A stretch of DNA of 64,000 nt from Myotis daubentonii (GCF_963259705.1 NC_081842.1:37227796-37291795); one strand, 5' to 3'; positions 22,964 through 34,073 are shown, numbered from the stretch's first letter. The notes: generated from the sequence alone by a model not told the origin. A program made the numbers and translations.

Positions 22964-23085
22964 CTAGAGATCCGATGCACAAAATCCGTGCAAGGGGATC
23001 GGCACCCGCTGCCGCAGCTTTGTCCGGAGGGTCATCCAGAAGGATGTCCGGTCTAATTAGCATATTATGCTTTTATTACTATAGA
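22964..23085 (-). mobile_element. Miniature HeliBat, 122 bp
   Basis: On the minus strand it starts TCTATAGTAATAAAAGCATA (23085) and ends in a TTGCACGGATTTTGTGCA hairpin and CTAG (22964), followed by T. It is related to 36087-36199. Confidence 0.9.
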
Positions 23086-23439
23086 TAATTAACATGTGCT
23101 ACTGAATTATGTACACTGTAAAACACACAAAACCATTTTTTAAAGGGGATTATTTATTTACAATGCTGTAGTATTGTTTAAAACATTCTAGTTTAATTTT
23201 TAAATGTCTTTTAATCATGATGATTTTATATCATTATTAACTAATATCTCAAGGCACATTTTACTCTTAGAGCAAGACTTGTCAATACCAATACTGAATG
23301 TATGCCTATGTGTCAAATAGCTTTCCTGATACGGTAATCTCAATTTTTCAGCCATCTTCTCCAATGATTAGATCATGGCAGGGGAAAGCTCATTTTAGTA
23401 GTTTGTATCAGCTCTACCATTATCTTGTTTCCTATTCTT
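23086..23439. other. Single-copy sequence
   Basis: AT-rich, nothing recognised. Confidence 0.45.
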
Positions 23440-23665
23440 TTTCTTTTTCTTTTTTTAAATATATTTCTATTGATTTTAGAGAAAGAGAAAGGGAGAGGGA
23501 GAGATAGAAACATCAATGTGAGAGGAACACTGATCGACTGTCCCCGGCACGCCCTCTACCTGGGATCTAGCCAGCAATCCAAGCATATGCCCTGACCTGG
23601 AATCAAACCAGTGACTTCTTGGTGCACGAGTCAATGCTCAATTCACTGAGTCACACCAGCCAGGC
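23440..23665 (-). mobile_element. Ves SINE
   Basis: The minus-strand head, GCCTGGCTGGTGTGACTCAG, lies at the right and the T-rich tail at the left. The flanking duplication TTGTTTCCTATTCTT (23425-23439) / TTGTTTCCTACTCTT (23666-23680) matches at 14 of 15 positions. Confidence 0.93.
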
Positions 23666-23680
23666 TTGTTTCCTACTCTT

Positions 23681-24116
23681 ACTAATGTTTCTTATACTCA
23701 GTTTCTTTGCAGGAATCTTTTACGTTATTAGGTTTTTGTGGAGTCTGGTTTAAATTACATAATGTAATTCATAAATCTACATACTCAAACACAAGCAAAC
23801 TGACAGTAGCAATCTCAAATACATGGCAAATCTCAGAAATGGAATGAATGAATGGGAGTGCCACTGTTGCTTTGTGGAAACCCCCTACTCTTCTGAAAAC
23901 CATTACGTACATATGTTATACATGACTGATATCACATCCAAATAAGGGTATAAATTTGAACCCCTACATTAAATATAAATAATTTTTCAATCTAAAATGA
24001 ACATAAATAGACTAATAGAGCACTGTATCCCAATGGATACTTGTTTTTACTACTGGGACATGTACACACACAACACGCAAACATACACATCTACCTTTGG
24101 AAAATACTAATTAGAT
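23681..24116. other. Single-copy sequence
   Basis: Nothing recognised. Confidence 0.4.
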
Positions 24117-24316
24117 CAGGGGTCCTCAAACTACGGCCCGCGGGCCACATGCAAATACAATATTATGCAAATACAAATATTGTTTGTTCCCGTTTTGTTT
24201 TTTTACTTCAAAATAAGATATGTGCAGTGTGCATAGGAATTTGTTCATAGTATTTTTTTTTTTTAAACTACAGTCCGGCCCTCCAACGGTCTGAGGGACA
24301 GTGAACTGGCCCCCTG
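24117..24316 (-). mobile_element. Non-autonomous hAT (CAGGGGTCCTCAAAC family)
   Basis: 200 bp. Left end CAGGGGTCCTCAAACTACGG, right end GAACTGGCCCCCTG. The flanks AATTAGAT and AGTTAGAT match at 7 of 8. A relative in the opposite orientation lies at 39820-40022. Confidence 0.9.
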
Positions 24317-24717
24317 AGTTAGATCATTCCAGCTATCAGACTTTTTCCTCCTCTTCCTGGATCTCTTCTCTTTTCTGTTATTAGTGAGTCTCTCATCACT
24401 CTCCTATGCCTCGAATCTCAGTTTCTCTAGTTATCTTTTCTCTACCCTTGTTTTCTTCATTTATTCATTTAATTTTACCTATTAGACTATTGTCCTTAAG
24501 GGAAAAATCACAATAGTGACTTAATAAATATTTAAGTCTACGATTTGAAGTTTGTATTACTCTGTGGGAAATAATGAGTCAATAGGCCTGCCCATTTGCA
24601 CATACATACAACCTGAAAAAGTGAGGAATTTCTAAAAAACATAAAAATATACAGGGCTCTATTTTGGATTCTATATTAGATGTTTTCCTAGCCGACTCAT
24701 TTACCTATGCTCCAGGC
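24317..24717. other. Single-copy sequence
   Basis: Pyrimidine-rich. Nothing recognised. Confidence 0.4.
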
Positions 24718-24927
24718 CAGGGGTGGGCAAACTTTTTGACTCGAGGGCCACAATGGGTTCTTAAACTGGACCGGAGGGCCAGAACAAAAGCATGGATGGA
24801 GTGTTTGTGTGAACTAATATAAATTCAAAGTAAACATCATTACATAAAAGAGTACGGTCTTTTTTTTCAATAGTTTTATTCATTTCAAACGGGCTGGATC
24901 CGGCGGGCCGTAGTTTGCCCACGGCTG
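24718..24927 (+). mobile_element. Non-autonomous hAT (CAGGGGTGGGCAAA family)
   Basis: 210 bp with ends CAGGGGTGGGCAAAC and GTTTGCCCACGGCTG. Perfect 8-bp duplication CTCCAGGC (24710-24717, 24928-24935). Confidence 0.94.
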
Positions 24928-25547
24928 CTCCAGGCCATTATACTGTGCATTTATAAAAACAACACACAATTCTTCATCTTATAAGATAAACATCCACATT
25001 TTAAGATATAATTATGCCTTTTACAAAAATCTAAAGTGTATTTAAGGTAACCTGACAGAATGTATATTAAAACTATCTGTATTAAAGTCATTCAAGTTGT
25101 CCAAAAACCAAAATCATGTGTATCCTTTACATCTGCCTTTTTAATCTCACTTGCTGAATCTCCTCTATTTTCACCATTATCAGATTGTCCTCTCTCTCTG
25201 TTCTCTGCACTCTGGCTGCCATGACAATGCTCATTCCTTCACCAGAATGTGCTTTAACTTTGGTTCTGCCCCTCCAGATTCAGCCCAAATCAGCTTCCTC
25301 CTTGTCTGTACACCACTTTCTGGAGAATGAAATCTGCACCTCTCTTACCACAACTTCGTAGTGCCTTATTCTGTCATTAAGCATCCCCTTATCAGACTTC
25401 TGGAGACCAGATTGATCACTCATCTTGTTGACCCACCACAGAACTAAGAATAGTGCCCTGAACAGATATAGTTCTTAAGATATATGTATGTATTCATTAT
25501 GTGTAATGTTATAACATCTCTATGTGTAAAAATAAGGACATACAGAA
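24928..25547. other. Single-copy sequence
   Basis: Nothing recognised. Confidence 0.4.
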
Positions 25548-25556
25548 TCTATATAA

Positions 25557-25603
<47 letters not shown>

Positions 25604-25975
25604 AAGGCTAAGTGTCCATCTGTCTGTCTGACTGGTAGCTATGATGTGCACTGACCACCAAGGGGCAGACGCTCAATGCAGGAGCTGCCATGATGTCCAC
25701 TGGCCATTTAAAAATAAACGGCACCACAGACCTGCTGCCAACAAACCAACACTTGGCTTCCCACAAGTGGGACACAGGCCCCGCCACCACCCAGAGCAAC
25801 ACCCCACCCCATGATGCAAAATGTGGCCCACAGCCCAGCCCAAAAGAAACTGTCACTGTGGGCACCAGGTAATGACATCACATAGCAATGCCTGGCTTCC
25901 TCTCCTTAGCAACTAGCCTCCTTGGAATTTCTTCAGCCCATGAACCAGACTTGCTTTATAGCCAGGTTCAAACAT
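25548..25975 (+). mobile_element. HeliBat 5' part with a microsatellite in its terminus
   Basis: Starts TCTATATAAC. A (TATC)n tract (25557-25602) is inserted before AAAGGCTAAGTGTCC, where other copies have TATATATAAAAGGC. The downstream ATGATGTGCACTGACCACCA and CTCAATGCAGGAGCTGCC are standard HeliBat sequence. The cargo continues through GCTTCCTCTCCTTAGCAACT to about 25975. No 3' hairpin or CTAG was found, so the 3' end is lost or unrecognised. Confidence 0.75.
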
Positions 25976-25984
25976 CTTACAGTT

Positions 25985-26165
25985 TAACCAAATGTCTGTG
26001 AAGCGTTTTCCTGTGCCTCATCTCATTTGATCCTCACAGAAGTCCTGGAGTAGGTAGATAGGAGACTCTGTAGAATCCTATTGCCTTTTCATTAGCCAGA
26101 AAACAGAGATTTAGAAAGTTTAGAAACTTGACCCGACTGGAAAAAAGTAAGAAATGTGGAACTTG
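25985..26165 (-). repeat. MIR fragment
   Basis: ATCTCATTTGATCCTCACAG, then AAACAGAGATTTAGAAAGTT, follows the MIR reverse-complement order. Confidence 0.75.
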
Positions 26166-26392
26166 AAAATGACTTCAGGGTTTCTCACTGCACAGAATAT
26201 AGTCAAACACTGCTACAGTTAAATATTTTACCCTTTGTTCTCCCTGAGTGATCTATAGTAAGTAATATTCTGCTTCATGTTGATATTTACTGCTGTGTTG
26301 CTGACAATTACCTGAAAGAGAAGTTGGGGTGCTTCACTGGGCTGGAAAAAGTTTAGCTAAATCAGAAAGCAGGTCTAATTAAGCAAGTTTAT
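26166..26392. other. Single-copy sequence
   Basis: Nothing recognised. Confidence 0.4.
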
Positions 26393-26600
26393 TCTGTATA
26401 TATAAAAGGCTAAGTTGACTCGTGCATGCACGATACATATAAAGCTCTTGCTGGTGCCAAATGCATGCATGTGTTTCGATCTGTCATTATCGATCGAAAC
26501 TGACACTTCTATTATAGAGAAAGGGCGAATAGTGATATTAAAATATTTCTTCTAATTAATTTCCTTTCAATGTGCACGAATCCATGTACCAGAACACTAA
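26393..26600 (+). mobile_element. HeliBat, first of three in series, 208 bp
   Basis: The 5' end is TCTGTATATATAAAAGGCTA. The body includes ATCTGTCATTATCGATCG. The 3' part has a weak GTGCACGAATCCATGTAC hairpin, then CTAA, then T. The next Helitron begins after only TA. The body differs from the other copies and resembles what I recall of the 5' region of the autonomous HeliBat; that needs checking. Confidence 0.75.
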
Positions 26601-26602
26601 TA

Positions 26603-27170
26603 TCCTATCTAGTAAAGAGGGAATATGCTAATTGACCCTCACACCATCACAAAGATGGCAGTGCCCACAGCCAATAAGGAGGGAATATGCCAATTGCTGC
26701 CCCGCCCTCAAAGGTGGCAGCACCTACAGCCAATGAGGGAATATGCCAATTGACTGCCCTACCCTCAAAGATGGTGGCGCCCACACAAGATGGCAGTGCC
26801 CATCCCCTCAGCCCCGCTGGGGCAGTAGGCGCATGGTAAGGCTGGGCTGCATGCCTGCTTCCAGAGACCCCCAGGCCCCTTAGCCCCCCAGGGCCGGCTG
26901 TAGGCAAGGCAAGCCTCAGATGTCAGCTGCCCAGCCATCTACGGCCGGCAGTAGGCGCAGGCAAGCCTCGGGTGAGGCTCAGGTAACCAGGGCTATCTGA
27001 GGCTTGCGCTGCTGGCAGTGGCGGCAGCTGAGGTGTAATGGGGCGTTGCCTTCCTCTGATCACTGGGTCGCCTCCCGCCCCTGAGGGCTCCCAGACTGTA
27101 AGAGGGGACAGGCCTGGTTGAGGGGACCCACCCCCTCCAGTGCATAAATTTTCATGCACCGGGCCTCTAG
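26603..27170 (+). mobile_element. HeliBat, second in series, 568 bp
   Basis: The 5' end is TCCTATCTAGTAAAGAGGGA. Three tandem copies (about 60 bp each) of a GGAATATGCCAATTG-led unit, each with a CAAAGATGG-like motif, fill the first 170 bases. The GC-rich middle is shared with 56596-57021. The 3' end is GTGCATAAATTTTCATGCAC, then GGGCCTCTAG, followed by T. Confidence 0.92.
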
Positions 27171-27172
27171 TA

Positions 27173-27473
27173 TATGTATATAAAAGCCCAGCGACCAGAA
27201 TGGCGGAATGACCAGAATGACCGGTCACTATGATGCACACTACGGCGGCCAACCAGCCCAAGCTGGTCCCGGATCTCCCCCCCCAACCGCCCACAGCCCC
27301 TCCCCCTGGATGTCCCCACACCCAATCAGGCCCCTCCACCCCAATCAGGGGTGGCACCAGCCGGCAAACCTCCCGCATCCCCTACCCCCTTGCCAGCCCA
27401 GCCCCTATCGGCCCCCATCGGGGCGGGCTGGCCGGACCCCACCTGTGCACAAATTCGTGCACCAAGCCTCTAG
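27173..27473 (+). mobile_element. HeliBat, third in series, 301 bp
   Basis: Starts TATGTATATAAAAGCCCAGC (TC mutated to TA) exactly two bases after the previous CTAG. It contains CGGTCACTATGATGCACAC and GC-rich cargo. It ends GTGCACAAATTCGTGCAC, then CCTCTAG at 27473, followed by T. Confidence 0.88.
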
Positions 27474-28762
27474 TTGAAAATAAAACATAGTAGAGACTGA
27501 ATTGTAGCAAATAAATCATATTGGTTAGGAAGAACTACTCAACTTTCTGTTTGTTGTAGAAATGCTTAGGAAAGCCTGGCTATACCAATACTTGTAGGAA
27601 GTAACCAATAAAGGCTAACCTTCTGCCACTAAAAAGAAAAAACAAAACAAAAAACAAATTCATGAGCATATAACCACATAAAATCAGCATTAAACAACTA
27701 TTTTGTTCTATATACACTATACCTATTTGTTTTACTTTTTGTACTGAAATTAATGTTTGTAAGCTTTGGTTTTACTTCTAAGCAAAAAGCTTTGCTTTCA
27801 GAACATTTTACCTAAAATGACATTAATTTTGGAAAAGGCTTTCAAATAGACACTGCTGACTCAGCAGACATCTTTCAAAATCTTCCACCTACATATAATT
27901 AGGATTTTTTAATATGCAAGACTTCTATAAAATAGTTCGACAGCATAGTTTGACTGATTTTTAAAAATACTACCATAAAGACTTTAGAAGTAAATTTATT
28001 TGACTCATAGATCTCTTTGAAAAGGTAATTGATTACAGATCCTTTTCCTAAGAAAAGGTACATATTGCGGCATAATCTAATCTAGAACCTAGTGGTCAAT
28101 AACAAATTCAAGAAAGTGTACTTGCTATCCTTAAGAAATAAAAGGTACAAATGAATTATATAAATTGGGGAAATCATCCCAAGAATTAAGAGAAAACAAT
28201 GATCTTGCCATAATTAACGTGCTTAGAAAGTTTCTTATTAAATGAACCTGGGGGCAAAAAAACAAAAAGGTCACATAAAAAGTCCAAAATAAATTGCTTA
28301 GCACAAGATTGCTTAATATAATAAACAAATAGTGATTACCTTCAACTGAAACAACTAAGAGAAGGATATATTTGTACACTGAAGTTTCAACTAAATCTTC
28401 TCAATTGCACTGATCCATTTAACAAAAGACTTATTAATTGCCTTCTTCAACTTGGCAATATCTAATATCATACGAAGCATTCATCAAAGCCTCTAAAACA
28501 TTATAGCCTGTGCTCTCCTCCTCCCATTCTCAATCACACACCCACACAATATTCTAGACAGCCAGTGGAAAAGGGGAAGGAGCCGTAACAGAAGGGATAT
28601 CTTAAAGAAACTGACAGAGAGATCAGATCAAATTCAAAGGCCCAGTAGTCAGATCAAACACAAGTTCACCATCATTTGCTATGATTTTCACTTTCCTTTG
28701 TTATTTAAGTGACTTAGGGAAAATGGATTCAAGAGTTGTATATTATGATCCCAATTTTCTAA
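27474..28762. other. Single-copy sequence
   Basis: AT-rich. No gene or confident repeat. Confidence 0.45.
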
Positions 28763-29261
28763 TCTATATATAAAACGCCAGCGACCAGAACATCTTAACC
28801 ACTGAACGACGGGTTGCTATGATGCCCACTGCAGCCAGAAAACTACCGGATCAGGGGGTGGGCCAGCTGGCCAACCTCCTGTGGCCCCTCCCCCCAGTTG
28901 GCCCTGCGACCGATGGGCCCTCACCACCCTGATCAGCCCGCAGCTCCTCACCCCCTCCAGCCCTGCCCGATTGCCCCCCCAACCCAATAGGGAGCAGGCT
29001 AGCCATCCAACCTCCTGCAGCCCCTCCCCATGGCCAGCCCCGTCCCCAGTCACCCCCCCCCACACCCCAATCAGGGGTGGGGCCCGCCGGCCAATTGCCC
29101 ACGACCCCTCCCCACAGCCAGCCCGACCCCAATCGGGACCGGGTCGTCCAGCCAACCTCTCGCCATCTCCTCCTCCCGACAGGCCCGGCCCCAATCCGCC
29201 TTGATTGGAGCCAGGCCAGCTGGACCCCACCCATGCACGAATTCATGCACTGGGCCTCTAA
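28763..29261 (+). mobile_element. HeliBat, 499 bp, with GC-rich tandem units
   Basis: The 5' end is TCTATATATAAAACGCCAGC. The 3' end is a CATGCACGAATTCATGCAC hairpin and CTAA, followed by T. The cargo is a loose series of about 70-bp units built on CAACCTCCTGCAGCCCCTCC. Long open frames on both strands reflect the lack of A/T-rich stops, not genes. Confidence 0.9.
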
Positions 29262-30397
29262 TTGGATATAAGAGCACAAATCCACATAAAAAACAATTTA
29301 AACATACATTTTAAAAAATAAATGAAATCAATATGCATTGATGTCTAATCATACAATTATTACTTCAGCTGAGTTAGTTTCATTGGTAGCATCACCTGTA
29401 GTTGGATTTTATATTAGATTTATACCAAAAAAAAAAAAAAAAAAGATTGTGCAGGAATAACACAAAAAAGTACTAGTACTCAGAAATTTTCCTGTCAAAG
29501 AATTAGCAATGCAATGAAAACCAATAAAACCACAAATTCTCTTATACTAAGACACAAAGTTTTTAAAATTAAAGTTTGGTTTGGGCAGTTTTAAGTATTA
29601 TTAAAAATTAAATTGATTTTTTAGGCACTAACATCTACCAATCAAAAGTTTCTAGTTCACTAACTTTCAATGATAGATAACTGAGCATGGAGAAAAGGCT
29701 TATACTCACATGTTAGCTGTGATATTAGACAGGTGATATAAAAGTGTTTGACTAAGCACACACTGTTGTCAGTTACTTTGAAAAAAAAAGTGGTACATCA
29801 ACAATGTGTAACTGTAACTAGTTTCTTTTTCTCATCCAAAAAACTGTTACTAAATTAATGGTGGGACTTATAATTTATTATGCCTTAGAAATATGACAGA
29901 TATGACATTGTTTTCTTAACACAAAGCTGATGGCAGCTTAACATTTATAAAAGCGATTTGGGAGGAAGAAACAAGTAGACGGGTGAGGGGAGGCAGTAGG
30001 AATAGTATAAGGATGTAGGAAATTATAGGATAAAACAAAATCAAACTTTGCCTTTTCCAAATTTGCTTAACACTACATAGGCAGTACCTTGGCACTTAAG
30101 TTTCAAGAAAAAACTGACATAATTCCCAAATCTTTTTAGGTTTTCTCACTCTTCCCAAGGGCTAAACATTTGATTCAAGATAATCAGCTATTCAAGAACT
30201 TGGAACAGCTAATTAGGCTAGGACAAGACAGAAATCATTCTGCTGAACAATACTAGTATACTCCCAGCATAAACAAAAACAGTTCTTGCAGGGATGATGG
30301 GTATTTGGTTAACTGCCCTACAGAAATCCCTTCCCAGATTCTAACCTAGCCGTGACACTCAGATTTCATCAGTCTAGGGTAGAATGTGTACATTGGT
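29262..30397. other. Single-copy sequence
   Basis: AT-rich, with an 18-base A-run near 29429. No supported gene. Confidence 0.45.
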
Positions 30398-30453
30398 TGC
30401 ATTTTAAAGCTCCCCCATGAGATTCCAATGGGGGTTGGGAACCACTGGAATAT
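30398..30453 (+). repeat. MER5-like hAT end
   Basis: TTTTAAAGCTCCCCCATGAG, followed by GGTTGGGAACCACTG, is the right end of a MER5-type element. The left part is missing. Confidence 0.6.
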
Positions 30454-31117
30454 ATGGCAGGAAAGGGAAGAATAGGGAATTTTACTAGCAGATTCTAATT
30501 ATTATTCTTATGGGGTGAAGAAGCCCAAAAGAATCACTTATTTCAAATATTAGCATTGCAAAGTGAGTGCTTCTCAGAATTAGAGTGGGAAACATACTGT
30601 ATTAAGTAAATTAACTGCTATTAATTTGATTTTAAGATTAGCAATAGGAAACAAAAGATAAACTCAATCCCCCTCCCCAAAAATGAATTAGAAAAGGTAA
30701 TAAGGACATAAGATCACAAAATGGAGGTTATCATAATAAAAGAGCACAAAAGGGGCATTACTGGTACCTACATTTAAATAAGAGACACATAAAGACCAAA
30801 TGAGACTGAACTCTGTATGACAACACTCCAAGTAGTAAGTAGAAATTATAGGAAGATTTTTTTTCTACTCGATATAATGAAAAACTGTTATGCAAATCAA
30901 TGGAAATATTTAAACAAAACCCAGATCTATCATTCACTGAGAAAGTTATTACAGTGGAATATACAGGGCTGTGTATGTGCCCTGTCTGATTCCTTCTATC
31001 GGCGTTCCAGTGTGCCATCACAATAGGGCACCAGTAGCACCTATGGCACCTTTGTGCGACGTGGACTCCAGTAAGACACATTAGGAAAAAAGAGAAGCCA
31101 TGTTACAGTACTGGGGG
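30454..31117. other. Single-copy sequence
   Basis: Nothing recognised. Confidence 0.4.
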
Positions 31118-31275
31118 TTCAGAGCCTGAACTGTGCAGCCACACAGCTTGGATTTCACTCACAACCAAGATCTAACACTAAAGTTACCTCTCTGTGCCTC
31201 AGTTCTTTCATCTGTAAAATAAGTTACTATGAGAGTTGAATTTATAAAGTGCTAAACATTGTCTGGCATAGGATT
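31118..31275 (+). repeat. MIR
   Basis: GCCTGAACTGTGCAGCC, CTCTCTGTGCCTCAGTTCTT, TCATCTGTAAAATAAG and a final GTCTGGCATAGG stretch follow the MIR consensus order. Confidence 0.85.
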
Positions 31276-32217
31276 CTAATGTGATCATTTTAGAATAATA
31301 CACAGAAGTGAAAAGGAGCCCTTTCCTGTGAGAAGACACAGTCCCCCACCAGGGCAATGGCTTGGTGGACAGAGGGTGGCCTGGATGTTAGCACCACTGG
31401 TCTCCGGCTGTGCACTTCTGTACAAGACACAAAGTGCCCATTAATATTCTGCTGGGCTGCGTGCTACTATGACTATAGTGTCCAGTCTTACTTTGTCTTT
31501 TGGGAGTTTACATAATAGCATAACTACTCAAAGAAAAGATTAATCACTGATACTATTTTTAAACTATAACATATTTGGAATGTGCCCAAACATGGCAGTG
31601 TAACAACTACCACACCTGACCTCTCACTGAAGCAGAGAGCCTGTCAATTACACTGAAAACTGTCTACGGAAAAACTTCCATATTTCTCTGCCATCTTCAA
31701 CTTTCACTTTGTATTAGAAAAGGATAAGCTCAACTTTTTTAAAACACTAAGAACATAACAGCAGATGATTAATAAAATGAAAACTGTCATTCAGAAGTAT
31801 TAAGGACACAAAGAGAAAAAAATATATCTACATTAAAGTAGATGTTGGGTTCAGAATTTTAAATATTATTTCTATCTACTAGTGAAAGATTCAAACAAGA
31901 CACTCTTACGTGTCTTTAAAAAGAGTATTTATTTACAGATTTTAACATGAAAAAACTAAAAACTGGTTGCTTTGACTTCATATTTTTAAAACTGGTATAA
32001 TTTAGACAGTGCCAACAAATACTTTACCTGCAGTAAGTTCAAACAAATTTCTCATTTAACTACCATGTTTGCTGTCAAAAATACATACTCTTTTAAGAAA
32101 TCAGAGATAGACTGTCTTTTACCATAATTCATTCTAAGTATACAAGAAAATATGACATAGTCATAATTATTTTTAAAAATGCTAAATTCTCACTTGATGT
32201 TGGTCTGCCAAATTGTT
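31276..32217. other. Single-copy sequence
   Basis: No gene. Possible splice-like sites near 32028 enclose no open frame. Confidence 0.45.
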
Positions 32218-32970
32218 GTGTTCTTTTTTTAAGATATACACTGAGTAGCCAGATTATTATGACCACCCATCAGTACTTCATTGGGCCACCTTTTGCCTTC
32301 AATACTGTGGCGATTCTTCTTGGCATTGACTCCACAAGATGTTGATAGATGATGCGAGGAATCTGACACCATGCCTAATGAATAGCACTGTCCAGTTCTG
32401 TGAGATTTGATGGTTGTGGAACCAGCTGCCTGATGGCTCTTTTAACTTCGTCCCACAAATGCTTAATTGGATTGAGATCTGGTGATTGTGGGGGCCACCT
32501 AAGCAAGATAAAGTCTCCCTCATGTTCTTGAAACCACTTCTGCACAATATGAGCACCATGGCATGGTGCATTGTCTTATTGGAAGAAGCCATCTCCATTG
32601 GGATAAGCCATCAACATGATAGGCTGAACTTGATGAGCAATGATACTTAGGTATGTTGTGCTATTCAGAATTTATAATGATCTGGCCCTCTAGCAACTTG
32701 ACCGCAAAATTATAGCTAATTTGCCTACAAATGTCAGGTGGTCATAATAATCTGGCCACTCAGTGTATATTTTATTGATTTCAGAGAGGAAGGGAGAGGG
32801 AAATATAGAAACATCAATGATGAGAGAAAATCATTGATCAGCTGCCCCCTGCACGCCCTTTCCTACTGGGGATTAAGCCCGCAGCCCAGGCATGTGCCCT
32901 GACCAGGAATCGAACCGTGACCTCCTGGTTCATAGATCGATGCTCAACCACTGAGCCACAACGGTTGGGC
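32218..32970 (-). mobile_element. Ves SINE with a Tc1-like element in its tail
   Basis: The minus-strand head (GCCCAACCGTTGTGGCTCAG) ends at 32970. The T-rich tail is split by the Tc1-like element at 32239-32765. The target duplication TGCCAAATTGTT lies at 32206-32217 and 32971-32982, outside both. Confidence 0.9.
32239..32765 (-). pseudogene. Tc1-like transposon with 3' part of a transposase gene
   Basis: A 527-bp element flanked by TA (32237-32238, 32766-32767). The terminal inverted repeats begin CACTGAGTRGCCAGATTATT and continue GACCACC. On the minus strand a broken frame from about 32585 to 32280 keeps the last third of a Tc1-type DDE transposase. Visible are a DNAPCH block (second catalytic Asp), then WPPQSPDLNPIKHLWDEVK, then PRRIATVLKAKGGPMKY before the end. 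The third catalytic Glu, normally in NPIE, is Lys here, and there are at least two in-frame stops. The N-terminal DNA-binding part and first Asp are gone, so it is an internally deleted, inactive copy. Confidence 0.9.
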
Positions 32971-33284
32971 TGCCAAATTGTTTTCAATTTAGCTTTTTCA
33001 CCAAATTTAAAATGAAACATTTAAACCAGCAAATACAAGTTGTGTGGTCTGCCTGATTCACTCAGACACACAAACACAGGGGGACAGAGGCTCATGCTCG
33101 CACCCCCATCCCTGTTTCAGGGGTCATGAAAAGAAAGAAGACACCTTTCTTAAGTAATGATTTACTTCAATACAAAACACTACTCCTCTCTGTGCCCACC
33201 ACCCAAATTATAATAAAGCACTGACTGAGCCCAGATGAACCCTACTACTCCATCCCACTTTTCAGCCATCGCTTATGCAATGAT
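32971..33284. other. Single-copy sequence
   Basis: Nothing recognised beyond the SINE duplication. Confidence 0.4.
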
Positions 33285-33480
33285 CTAGAAATTGGCAAAC
33301 TATGGCCAGGAAGTATTTTTGGTTTTGCAGGCCATATGGTCTCTGTTGCAGGTACTCAACTCTGCTATTGTGCTGCAAAGCAACCAGAGACAATACATAA
33401 ATGAATGTATATTACTGTTTCAAATAAAACTTTATTCACAAACTTACAGAAAAGGGGAACAGGCAATACTTCCTTGGCCA
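33285..33480. repeat. Old mammal-wide hAT-type element
   Basis: GGCAAACTATGGCC at the left, then a TTTGCAGGCCATATGGTCTC block and AATAAAACTTTATTCACAAA. The same family as 51395-51620, by internal similarity. Confidence 0.65.
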
Positions 33481-33552
33481 TGAAGTAATTCCCAAGACCA
33501 CCCAATCTTCTACAGATCCAGGGGGAAACTTTTAGGTTAAATGAGATAAAGA

Positions 33553-33688
33553 TAGATATAAATATAAATATAAATATAAATATAAATATAAATATAAATA
33601 TAAATATAAATATAAATATAAATGTAAATGTAAATGTAAATATAAATATAAGTATAAATATAAATGTAAATATAAATGTAAATATATC
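33553..33688. repeat. (ATAAAT)n hexanucleotide repeat
   Basis: About 135 bases of ATAAAT units with some GTAAAT variants. The minus-strand open frame here encodes only FI/FT repeats and is an artefact. Confidence 0.96.
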
Positions 33689-33876
33689 TTTTTTAAGTAA
33701 CAGACTAAGTTTTTTAAAAAAAGTATTCAAGCATTCTCTACTAAAACTATATACCCATTCTTTGGGAAGAAAATTATTCTTATGTGGTACTATATCTAAC
33801 AATGAGGTTCTATCAAAAAAAGAGCATTAAAACTTAAGTATTCTCTGCCATTTTCAGACACTTAAAAGACAGTGGA

Positions 33877-34073
33877 GCCCTGGCCAGTTTGGCTTGGTGG
33901 ACAGAGTGTTGGCCTGGGGACCAAAGGGTCTCAGGTTCAATTCCAGTCAAGGGCACATGCCTGGTTTGCAGGCTTGATCCCCAGTGGGGGGCATGCAGGA
34001 GGCAGCCGATCAATGATTCTCTCTCTACCTCTCCCTTCCTCTCTGAATCAATAAAAATATATTTTAAAAAAAT
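33877..34073 (+). mobile_element. Ves SINE
   Basis: Head GCCCTGGCCAGTTTGGCTTG, tail AATCAATAAAAATATATTTT. Flanked by a 10-bp duplication AGACAGTGGA (33867-33876, 34074-34083). Confidence 0.95.

Noticed and set aside
26923..27378. 151-codon minus-strand frame
   Set aside because: Crosses the junction between two independent Helitrons, so it cannot be an ancestral gene.
25557..29261. CRISPR-like or other regular spaced repeats
   Set aside because: The repeats are dispersed Helitron copies and tandem minisatellites without uniform repeat/spacer structure; the genome is a mammal.
28851..29285. 144- and 137-codon minus-strand frames and several plus-strand frames
   Set aside because: All lie in the GC-rich cargo of one HeliBat, where stop codons are rare; no family motif.
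29710..29775. Possible 66-bp minus-strand exon with AG acceptor and GTGAGTAT donor
   Set aside because: The first frame begins with a stop, the sequence is as AT-rich as its surroundings, and only one other frame is open; splice sites alone are weak evidence.
31999..32090. Possible minus-strand exon ending GCAG|GTAAAG
   Set aside because: All three frames contain stops between the apparent splice sites.
33365..33802. 145-codon minus-strand frame
   Set aside because: Dominated by the (ATAAAT)n repeat giving FIFIFI.
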